This document shows, piece by piece, positions 1 through 7,045 of a stretch of DNA of 64,000 nucleotides. The notes beneath the pieces are model-generated. The model ran no database searches. It was not told where the DNA came from and was given only the letters and a program-made list of their open reading frames with translations. The stretch is from an uncultured Chitinophaga sp. (lineage in GTDB: Bacteria > Bacteroidota > Bacteroidia > Chitinophagales > Chitinophagaceae). The stretch covers positions 62,001-126,000 of the forward strand of contig NZ_CAMLHC010000007.1 of NCBI RefSeq assembly GCF_946479755.1, in the 5' to 3' direction. The translations under genes and the position numbers were made by a program. Position 1 is the stretch's first letter; each line of letters starts with the position of its first letter.

Positions 1-838
1 CGCACCAGAATTCAGTTGAAAACCAGGGGGAGGTACGGCCTGCACTGCTGAACGGGGTGTTTCCTCCGGGCTCATGACCATGATTCAAGCTACTGAAAAA
101 ATAGGGTACTTCCATTCCATAACCCAATGCCTTTGACTGAAGGAATCTAAAATAAGCGTTAGAGAGCCCATCTGTGCCCTCTCCCCAGGGATGCTCATTT
201 TCGAGCTGTATGAGGATCACATTTCCCCCACGGTTAATCTGATTATTGACAACGATTGGAAATAATTGATCCCAGAATTTGGTGATATATGGCCAACTGA
301 TCGAGTCGTTGTTTCTTACCATCATACCCCTTTTAAACTGCAGCCATACCGGATACCCTCCGGCATCCACTTCTGCACAGGAATAAGGCCCCACCCGTGC
401 AATTACATATAGACCAAAGGATTTGGCAAGTTTAAGGAAAGCGTCGAGGTCCTGGTTCCCGGAGAAATTGAACTGTCCCTCATGGGGCTCATGATAGTTC
501 CAGAATGAATAGATCTCAACACAGTTCAGGCCGGCGCGTTTAATACGCATCAGCCTGTCCTTCCATAGTTCACGGGGTATTCTATTATATTCTATTGCTC
601 CTGTTGCCAGGAATGTGCGCTTCCCGTTGATGATAAAACCTTTTCCGTCAAAATTGATATACTTTTGCGCTGCCGGCTGAGCAGGAAATATATTATCGTT
701 TGCAAAACATACCTGTGTAAAAAACAGGTAATAGAGTAACGTCGTGAGAACCCTGCCAATGAGCCGCAGAGCGTAGGGTATTGTAAGCCTTCGGGGTGTA
801 CGTAGGGATTTCGGGAGTGTTGATTTAGAATTCGACAT
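1..838 (-). CDS. GH35 beta-galactosidase, N-terminal part (runs off window)
   Basis: The frame opens with an ATG at 838 and stays open for 279 codons to the window edge, so the C-terminus is missing. Residues about 20-43 are hydrophobic and end in VCFA, which fits a secretion signal. The following sequence is the GH35 TIM barrel: the FWNYHEP segment, then VGPYSCAEVDAGGYPVWL, then LIQLENEHPWG with the candidate acid/base Glu215. A TEFW motif with the candidate nucleophile Glu276 lies only 11-13 bases from the edge. GH35 enzymes release beta-galactose from glycans, here probably in the periplasm or outside the cell. The VDAGGYP stretch departs from the usual WDFGGLP, so specificity may differ. 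It has no close gene partner inside the window. Confidence 0.88.
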   Translation of the reverse strand, partial: MSNSKSTLPKSLRTPRRLTIPYALRLIGRVLTTLLYYLFFTQVCFANDNIFPAQPAAQKYINFDGKGFIINGKRTFLATGAIEYNRIPRELWKDRLMRIKRAGLNCVEIYSFWNYHEPHEGQFNFSGNQDLDAFLKLAKSFGLYVIARVGPYSCAEVDAGGYPVWLQFKRGMMVRNNDSISWPYITKFWDQLFPIVVNNQINRGGNVILIQLENEHPWGEGTDGLSNAYFRFLQSKALGYGMEVPYFFSSLNHGHEPGGNTPFSSAGRTSPWFSTEFWC

Positions 839-1621
839 AGGGTAATTGATTTAGGTTAATAATTGATTGATATAAGTCGCCAGGGACTAAAATTTGTATG
901 ATTTTTTTCATGAACCGCAGCTGTTCCTTCGCTAGTCCAGTGTTGTTTTCCTACGCCGGATATTGTATCCTATAGTTTTTACATCATGTAATTACAGTAA
1001 AAGATTACAATTCGCTTTTAATACCGGAGCGCTGTGGAAACGGCCCCCGGGTTCATTAAAACCATATTCGTATTATGTATCCTTTCTGATATGCTCGGTC
1101 AAATGAAAAACTATCCTTTATTTACCTGCCAGGCAGATAATATTCAGGTGAAAATTAAGTCAACCTTTAAACATTTACAGGGGGCAAAATCACCAAATAC
1201 CAGGGGGTTTTTGTAGTTGAGAATTTGATCAGTATTCTTTAAGCAGATATAGCGCAGTGGATGGAGGGCATATTTCATGGAATTGCGAAAAAAAACAGCA
1301 TTTTCCTGACCTTTTTCCCATAACAGTGAATATTCAGATTCAGGAGGACCACTTAATATAATGCTCTGAAGTTGAGCTTAATGTAGAGTTTAGCCCCTTT
1401 TTTTTGCTATTTAGCCCCCCCTTCCTGACCGGTTTCATCACTACCTTTGTCCGATATTCACATGAACCGGTTCAAAATCCCTCCATCAAAGAAGTCATCA
1501 TCGATGAGAGAGTAAAGGATTCTTCTCATTTACAATACCAGTTCCTGATTTTCAACTAAAGGCCCATTCTGAGGGTAGATACAAATAAGTAAAATTATTA
1601 TCAATCAAAACCCTTTATAAA
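839..1621. other. Long A/T-rich intergenic region
   Basis: About 780 bases separate the divergent GH35 and beta-helix genes. I see no convincing gene. It holds a -7-like word TACCTTTG at 1442-1449 and a perfect 12-bp palindrome, TGAACCGGTTCA, at 1463-1474, which may belong to the control region of the downstream lipoprotein gene. A 60-codon open frame at 1034-1216 has no recognisable features and is treated as chance. Confidence 0.5.
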
Positions 1622-3661
1622 ATGAAAAAAACGCATCAATTAAAATTGATCCTCGCTGCAACGATCGTTACTATCAGCCTGGGTGGTATTTCGTGTAAAA
1701 AAGAAATACCACTTCAAAGTATTCAGCTTAAAACTACTGGTGCCTTTGCCAGGGCAGCCTCAGGCGCCACTTACTATGTAGATCCGGATGGCAATGATAA
1801 TAATTCAGGTACAAGCCCCACCACTCCATGGAAAACGCTCGCCAAAGTAGATTCCACCACCTTCAGTCCGGGTGATCAGATTCTTTTCAAAAGTGGCGGT
1901 AGCTGGACAGGGACGCTACAACCCAAAGGGTCCGGAAGCCCCGGGGCTCCTATTGTGATAGATAAATATGGTGGAGACGACATGCCGGTAATTAATGGTA
2001 ACGGAAATACCGATGGTGTAGATGCAGTTACTTTAGTTAACCAGGCGTACTGGGAAATCAATAATCTCGAAATCACCAATACACCAACGGATGGAAGTAA
2101 TCATTCATTACATGGCATACAAATAAGGACTACTGCCGGCACTACTGTCTATAAGCATATTGTAGTTAAAAACTGCTATGTTCATCATGTTAATCTCCCG
2201 TATACAAATGATGGTAATTTTCCAAACTGGCAAAAATATGGAGGTGGTATTAATGTTCAGGGGCTGTTTGATAGTGTGCTCGTGCAAAATTGCCGTATTA
2301 TCGATGTTGGTCTGGAAGGACTGGTCGTTGGTGGCCGTCAGGGTGAAAGGCAGTATGCCAGGAACGTAATTGTTGACAACAACCTGGTAGAAAATGTTCC
2401 CGGCGATGGTCTAATTGTCGTAAATGTAAGTGGAGGATGTAAAGTTACGAACAACGTTGTTCATAATGCTTGTATGAGCAATGTACGCAACTTCGCCGGT
2501 ATATGGACATGGGACAGTTATCAGACACTTATTTCCCATAATGAAGTATATGGCATGAAAGGCGGCGGCGGCAATGATGGTATGGCCTTCGATGCAGATG
2601 TATCAGCCAACGGTGATATCTTCGAATATAACTACTCCCATGATAATAACGGCGGCTTCCTGCTGTTAATGCCTGGTGTATCCAACATTATTGCGCGGTA
2701 CAATGTAAGCGTAAATGATGTAGGCACAAATGGCCTTAAAAAGCTGGTGCTTATGGCAGGAGGTGTATCCAATAGTCAGATATATAACAATGTATTCTAT
2801 TTGAAAAATCCTGTAAATAGTGTTTTCCTAAATAATCCGTCCGGCGTTACTATTTCCAACAACATCTTTTATGTGGCGCCTGCCGTTAGTGTTAAAGCGC
2901 TCGTAGGTAATGAATCGGGAAATCCAGGAACGCCGGATGCCAATGCGAAGTTTCTCAATAACTGCTTTTATCCTGCTGCCTCATTTTCATCATTGAACTT
3001 TGGCAATGCTGTAAACAGCAATAATTTCTACTCCAATCCACAGTTCACAAATCCTGTATGGGGCGCGGGTGTTCAATCTATTGACGGATTCAAGGTGGGC
3101 ATCACTTCTCCCTGTCGCGGTGCAGGCGTATTCATTAATAACAATGGCGGTAAAGATTTCTGGGGTAACCTGCTTCCGGCAGGCACTCCGGATGTAGGTG
3201 CCTTCCAGCAGGATGTAACAACACAAATAGTGGATGGTGGTGTCTATTCATTTGTTTCGGCAGTAAATAATACAAGCGTCATTGATGCAACTGGTAATTC
3301 ATCTGCCAATGGAACGTCACTGATACTCTGGAGCAATCACAATGGCAATAACCAGAAATGGCTCGCCAGGCATACTGGTGATGGCTACTACACCTTTAAG
3401 TCAATGCTGGACACTACAAAGGTGATGGATGTACGGGGTGCAGCAACTGGAAATGGCACCCCGCTTCAGCTTTATGCATACAGTAATATTCCTTCGCAAA
3501 AATGGCTAATATCCTATGATGGCAGCTATTTCCGCATTAAATCGGCTCTGATAGATAAATATATGGATGTGAATGGTGCATCAAGTGCCGACGGTACTCA
3601 GATTCAGATATGGGATGGTAATAGTTCAAATGCACAGAAGTTTAAACTGGTAAAGCAATAA
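1622..3661 (+). CDS. Secreted lipoprotein: parallel beta-helix plus ricin-type lectin domain
   Basis: The 679-residue product starts with a lysine-rich N-terminus, a hydrophobic core and a lipobox (LGGISC, Cys26), so it should be a lipoprotein. Residues about 50-530 look like a right-handed parallel beta-helix of the pectate-lyase/DUF1565 type: the opening YYVDPDGNDNNSGTSPTTPW is characteristic, followed by many short Asn/Val/Gly-rich coils. Residues about 539-679 form a ricin B (CBM13-like) trefoil with three repeats, two with QKW and the last with QKF. Known relatives are polysaccharide lyases or hydrolases, but I cannot identify catalytic residues, so the substrate is unknown. A terminator follows. 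The region is A/T-richer than the rest of the window. Confidence 0.82.
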   Translation: MKKTHQLKLILAATIVTISLGGISCKKEIPLQSIQLKTTGAFARAASGATYYVDPDGNDNNSGTSPTTPWKTLAKVDSTTFSPGDQILFKSGGSWTGTLQPKGSGSPGAPIVIDKYGGDDMPVINGNGNTDGVDAVTLVNQAYWEINNLEITNTPTDGSNHSLHGIQIRTTAGTTVYKHIVVKNCYVHHVNLPYTNDGNFPNWQKYGGGINVQGLFDSVLVQNCRIIDVGLEGLVVGGRQGERQYARNVIVDNNLVENVPGDGLIVVNVSGGCKVTNNVVHNACMSNVRNFAGIWTWDSYQTLISHNEVYGMKGGGGNDGMAFDADVSANGDIFEYNYSHDNNGGFLLLMPGVSNIIARYNVSVNDVGTNGLKKLVLMAGGVSNSQIYNNVFYLKNPVNSVFLNNPSGVTISNNIFYVAPAVSVKALVGNESGNPGTPDANAKFLNNCFYPAASFSSLNFGNAVNSNNFYSNPQFTNPVWGAGVQSIDGFKVGITSPCRGAGVFINNNGGKDFWGNLLPAGTPDVGAFQQDVTTQIVDGGVYSFVSAVNNTSVIDATGNSSANGTSLILWSNHNGNNQKWLARHTGDGYYTFKSMLDTTKVMDVRGAATGNGTPLQLYAYSNIPSQKWLISYDGSYFRIKSALIDKYMDVNGASSADGTQIQIWDGNSSNAQKFKLVKQ

Positions 3662-3756
3662 TAGAAGGTCCACCAAATATCCTGCCGGCAGGCATGATAA
3701 ATTTGGGATTTAAAGGGCCATATGGCGTAAACAAACAAAAGAACGCTCTAATTAAC

Positions 3757-3790
3757 AGAAGCTCTTCATTGGAGGAGCTTCTTCTTTTTT
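3757..3790 (+). terminator. Rho-independent terminator of the beta-helix gene
   Basis: A perfect 8-bp stem (3757-3764 with 3775-3782, AGAAGCTC/GAGCTTCT) has a 10-base loop and is followed by TCTTTTTT. It lies 96 bases after the stop of the lipoprotein gene. Confidence 0.75.
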
Positions 3791-3973
3791 GTCATCCAGT
3801 CGGCAGTCAGATTTCAGATTTATGGATTGGCCCCTTGATTTTATACTCTCCCTGGTGAAATCGACCGGTAACTTCTCATTCGCTACAGCCGGTATTGTAA
3901 GTACAAAATTGATCTCTTTCCCCTCCTCATCGGATATTTCAAGTGAGAGTGATCTCCCAAGTGCGGTATCATC

Positions 3974-4168
3974 ATGTTGGCCTGTTTGCTGGCATTTGTT
4001 CTTGCCAGCCGGAAGCAGTTCTATGCACGGCGCTCATCACCGGACAGTTACAGTAAATATGTCGGAAGTGGAGTAGGGGACTGTCTGTGGATGATTATTA
4101 GGGTCATTGCAATTCTCCTTTTCCTTTATGGGCTGGCAATGATATTGAATGAAGGTGATCGGCATTAA
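3974..4168 (+). CDS. Possible small membrane protein (64 aa)
   Basis: This 64-codon frame starts with ATG after an in-frame stop. It codes for a hydrophobic start (LACLLAFVLA), a basic stretch rich in Arg/Lys, a second hydrophobic segment (MIIRVIAILLFLYGLAMIL) and a charged tail NEGDRH. This layout of two membrane spans with a positive loop is plausible for a real protein, but I recognise no family and see no clear ribosome site. It overlaps a minus-strand start-less frame (3752-4033) that also looks protein-like; at most one of the two is likely to be genuine. Confidence 0.3.
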   Translation: MLACLLAFVLASRKQFYARRSSPDSYSKYVGSGVGDCLWMIIRVIAILLFLYGLAMILNEGDRH

Positions 4169-4708
4169 TTGATCACCATATCTTTCTCTTCCGATTGGAA
4201 TGATACAGGTTTTACCTGTAAAAATTCCAGGCATTCAAAATTCCATTTTTCAAATAACTTTCGAGCCGTTGACGTTAAATTGCAACTCCCCAAAAGGTGA
4301 CTTTCCTTGCTTTCAAAAAGCCGTAATTTTACTTGTAATAACCAAAACGCTGAATGGTAGCTGGTTTTACGCACATTTTTTAAGATTATGTCTGAAATCA
4401 TGAATATTTTATTGGAGGTCGTGTCCTCTAATAGAATGATTGAATATTGAACGCCACAACAACAAATAAAATTTTAACTATCCATTAATGGCTTAAGCCT
4501 TTGTTTAGCATTTGCCGTAGTCTCTCGTCTGGCGCCATTCCTTATGCCTTTGAATGTAAATTTCATACGTGTATGATGTCCCGTTTGAGCGTTGGGATGA
4601 CCTTCATGTCACAACAAAAATTAACCATATGAAATAGATTTGGATAGTGTTACCGGAACCTTGTGTTGAATCGATTTTATTTGGAGGTTACTGGGAGGTT
4701 ACTGAAAA
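4169..4708. other. A/T-rich region without a supported gene
   Basis: Between the possible small membrane protein and the tRNA terminator I find only short overlapping frames on both strands with no recognisable domain. Near 4682-4704 the word GAGGTTACTG occurs twice, 11 bases apart. The stretch may contain decayed genes. Confidence 0.4.
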
Positions 4709-4741
4709 CAAAAAAGCACTTACAATAATATGTAAGTGCTT
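4709..4741 (-). terminator. Terminator of tRNA-Pro
   Basis: A perfect 11-bp inverted repeat (4714-4724 with 4731-4741, AAGCACTTACA/TGTAAGTGCTT) has a 6-base loop. Read on the minus strand it is followed by a T run (4708-4713) and lies 12 bases beyond the 3' end of the tRNA. Confidence 0.85.
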
Positions 4742-4752
4742 AATTTTGTTCG

Positions 4753-4826
4753 TCGGGACGACTAGATTCGAACTAGCGACCCCTTGCACCCCATGCAAGT
4801 GCGCTACCGGGCTGCGCTACGTCCCG
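4753..4826 (-). tRNA. tRNA-Pro (anticodon GGG)
   Basis: Read on the minus strand the 74 bases fold as a complete cloverleaf. The acceptor stem CGGGACG/CGTCCCG is a perfect 7 bp with discriminator A. The anticodon arm CTTGC/GCAAG encloses the loop ATGGGGT with anticodon GGG, and the T arm CTAG/CTAG encloses TTCGAAT. CCA is not encoded. It reads CCC proline codons. A -7-like box lies 39 bases upstream and a strong terminator follows. Confidence 0.95.
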
Positions 4827-4864
4827 AAACTTTTTTCCGGTGTGTTTCCCGTTTGACGGGGATG

Positions 4865-4872
4865 CAAAAGTA
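4865..4872 (-). promoter_or_regulatory. -7 box for tRNA-Pro
   Basis: On the minus strand the word TACTTTTG matches the Bacteroidota TAnnTTTG -7 consensus, 39 bases before the mature tRNA 5' end. No clear TTTG -33 element is present at the usual distance; that region is T-rich. Confidence 0.45.
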
Positions 4873-5006
4873 GGTAATTATTTGAATTAAAAAAATATTG
4901 CCTCACTTTTTTTCAAAAAAAGTTGGTTTAACTACTTGGTTGTCTTTACAAAACAATGTAGGAATAACGAATATTAAACACAGATTTATTCATTCCGGGC
5001 TGATAA

Positions 5007-5174
5007 TCAGTCTCTGCGCGAACCCCTCGTGATGAAATAAATAATCAACCCTACCACTAACGCTACGATAAAGATACCGGTCCATACGCCGGCCTTAAAG
5101 ATACCACCAACTACTTCACAGCTGGTCATCATTATTACGATCGATACTAACAGAAGATAAGTGAGCTTTTTCAT
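5007..5174 (-). CDS. Small membrane lipoprotein (55 aa)
   Basis: A 55-residue protein: MKKLTYLLLVSIVIMMTSC is a signal sequence with a lipobox Cys at residue 19, followed by EVVGGIFKAGVWTG, a second hydrophobic span (IFIVALVVGLIIYFI) and a basic tail TRGSRRD. The pattern of lipobox plus one membrane span recurs in small conserved Bacteroidota proteins. I can assign no function. The gene is divergent from the sigma-factor gene; the two starts are 100 bases apart and so share a control region. An upstream reading of the sigma frame (from 5161) would overlap this gene, which argues for the later sigma start. Confidence 0.72.
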   Translation of the reverse strand: MKKLTYLLLVSIVIMMTSCEVVGGIFKAGVWTGIFIVALVVGLIIYFITRGSRRD

Positions 5175-5274
5175 GGATGTATTTTTAAATGAACACGATA
5201 CACATCCCGTACCAAAAAATATTTGTATTTGTCAGAATAATTGCACAGCTTTATCTAACTCAACCAAAATTGTT

Positions 5275-5886
5275 ATGAACACAGGGAAAGCAGTACGCGC
5301 AGACCTCAAAGTGGTGCCTTCCCATTCCTCACTTTGGGGACGACTACTGGAGGGAGATCGCCACGCCTTCGCCGAAATATATGAAACGCACGTTGACCAC
5401 CTCTATCATTACGGCATGCATTTCTGCCGCGATCATGAAAGGGTGAACGACAATATCCAGGACCTGTTCCAGGACCTCTGGCTTACCAGGGAGCACCTGA
5501 GCCCACAGGTACAACATATCCGTTATTACCTGATCAGCAGCCTGCGCCGCCGCCTGCTCCGTTCCCTGCAGCGGGACCGCCGCTGGCAGTACCGCGACTC
5601 CTGGGACGGATTTGAATTTGAGTTCACCACCCCGCAGGAAAACAAGCTGATACTCGAAGAGACGGCGGCAGAACAAAAAAAATTACTCCAGGCCGCCCTC
5701 GGCAACCTCACCCGCCGGCAACGGGAGGCCATCTACCTCCGCTTTTACCAAAACCTCAGTTACAATGAAGTGGCCGGTATTATGGCCATGCAGGTGGATT
5801 CCGTATACAACACCATCTCCAAAGCCATCGCTATCCTTAAAAAGAACCTTCCTTTCCCGCTGCTGTTGCTGTTTTTAGGGAGATGA
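5275..5886 (+). CDS. ECF RNA polymerase sigma-70 factor
   Basis: The 203-residue product has sigma region 2 (about residues 25-90, with AFAEIYETHVDHLYHYG and the acidic NDNIQDLFQDLWLTRE) and region 4 (about 140-195, LTRRQREAIYLRFYQNLSY then NEVAGIMAMQVDSVYNTIS, a helix-turn-helix). It belongs to the Bacteroides expansion type of ECF sigma factors that work with FecR-like anti-sigma proteins. The start at 5275 is chosen because the longer frame from 5161 would run into the divergent lipoprotein gene. It is the first gene of the sigma-fecR-susC-susD series and probably directs RNA polymerase to the susC promoter. Confidence 0.92.
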   Translation: MNTGKAVRADLKVVPSHSSLWGRLLEGDRHAFAEIYETHVDHLYHYGMHFCRDHERVNDNIQDLFQDLWLTREHLSPQVQHIRYYLISSLRRRLLRSLQRDRRWQYRDSWDGFEFEFTTPQENKLILEETAAEQKKLLQAALGNLTRRQREAIYLRFYQNLSYNEVAGIMAMQVDSVYNTISKAIAILKKNLPFPLLLLFLGR

Positions 5887-5952
5887 AAAAAAATCTTCCA
5901 AAAAATGATGAGAAAAGACCCACCACCTGCTCTTTAGTAAAAAGACCGCCAC

Positions 5953-6969
5953 TTGGCCCGTAAAGATTATTCATCCTACACCGCCCGCGACTTTGCCCTG
6001 GACGAAGATTTCCAGCAATGGGTACTGCAACCGGCCACCCGGAACGTGTTCTGGGAACGATGGCTGGAACAGCACCCGGAAAAGGAAAACGATGTCCGTG
6101 AAGCCCGGCAACTGCTGCAAGGCATCAGTTTCACACCGTTTCAGCTCTCCACAGGGCAGAAGGAAGCGCTGTGGGAAACTATCTGCGGCGGACTGGAAGA
6201 AGAGGCGCCACTGGTACAGGAAACTGCGCGGACCAGCTGGTGGCAACTGTGGAAATACGCGGCCGCCCTGCTACTGGGCATGCTGATCGCCGGCGGATGG
6301 TACTGGTGGAAAACAGAGCAAAAGAATATCATCCTCAGCTCCCATACCCGCCTCGGAGAAGTGAAAACATTTCTGCTGCCCGATAGCTCGGAAGTAACAC
6401 TCAACGCCAACTCCCGCCTGTTATATGCCTCCGCAGGCAAACAACGGGAGGTATGGATCGACGGAGAAGCTTTCTTTCATGTTAAACATACCGCGTCGCA
6501 CCAGAAATTTATCGTGCATACCTATGACAACGTCCATGTGGAAGTACTGGGCACACAGTTTAATGTCAACAGCACCGGCAAAGAAGTGGTGGTGGTACTG
6601 CAACAGGGAAAAATACAGCTCAGCATCGAAGGCCGTAATACCTCCCTCGCCCTGCAGCCGGGAGACATCGTACGGTACAACAAACAGGACGGCGATTTCA
6701 CGAAAAGCAGCGTCAATGCCGACCAATATGTGTCCTGGCATACCGGCCGCCTCGTCATGGAGGACTATTCCCTTGCCGATGCCGCTACCTTCATGCAACA
6801 GGTGTTCGGTAAAACCATCATCGTTCCGGATACCCAGCTGCTGAAATACAAAGTGTCGGGCTCTATGCCCATCATCTATAATGCTGATACCATGCTGGTA
6901 CAGCTGGAAAAGGTTTTCCGAATGAAATTCAACCAAAAAGGCGACGAAGTCTGGATTCAAAAGAAGTAA
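5953..6969 (+). CDS. FecR-type anti-sigma factor
   Basis: The 338-residue inner-membrane protein has an N-terminal cytoplasmic sigma-binding region (about 1-95), one transmembrane span (WKYAAALLLGMLIAGGWYWW, about 100-118), the periplasmic FecR domain (about 130-235, with FLLPDSSEVTLNANSRLLY and EVWIDGEAFFHV) and a C-terminal DUF4974-like domain (about 255-335). It should hold the sigma factor inactive until the STN domain of the SusC partner signals substrate. The start is a TTG: an in-frame TAA lies 15 bases upstream and no ATG occurs before the conserved region. The gene follows the sigma gene by 66 bases. Confidence 0.93.
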   Translation: MARKDYSSYTARDFALDEDFQQWVLQPATRNVFWERWLEQHPEKENDVREARQLLQGISFTPFQLSTGQKEALWETICGGLEEEAPLVQETARTSWWQLWKYAAALLLGMLIAGGWYWWKTEQKNIILSSHTRLGEVKTFLLPDSSEVTLNANSRLLYASAGKQREVWIDGEAFFHVKHTASHQKFIVHTYDNVHVEVLGTQFNVNSTGKEVVVVLQQGKIQLSIEGRNTSLALQPGDIVRYNKQDGDFTKSSVNADQYVSWHTGRLVMEDYSLADAATFMQQVFGKTIIVPDTQLLKYKVSGSMPIIYNADTMLVQLEKVFRMKFNQKGDEVWIQKK

Positions 6970-7045
6970 TACCCGCGTGAAAGGCAGGCCACCTTTTACT
7001 GCAACCAAAGTCTCATAATTGTATTAATCGTCAAAACCCGTTCAC

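Noticed and set aside
1034..1216. 60-codon open frame in the first intergenic region
   Set aside because: No ribosome site, signal or domain; composition is like the surrounding non-coding DNA.
4165..4403. Overlapping short frames on both strands
   Set aside because: Both translations (78 and 67 codons) lack motifs and lie in A/T-rich DNA where such frames are common; I could not choose one as real.
4647..4856. 69-codon open frame over the tRNA
   Set aside because: It covers the tRNA-Pro gene and its terminator in antisense; the Cys/Pro/Thr-rich translation is an artefact of the tRNA sequence.
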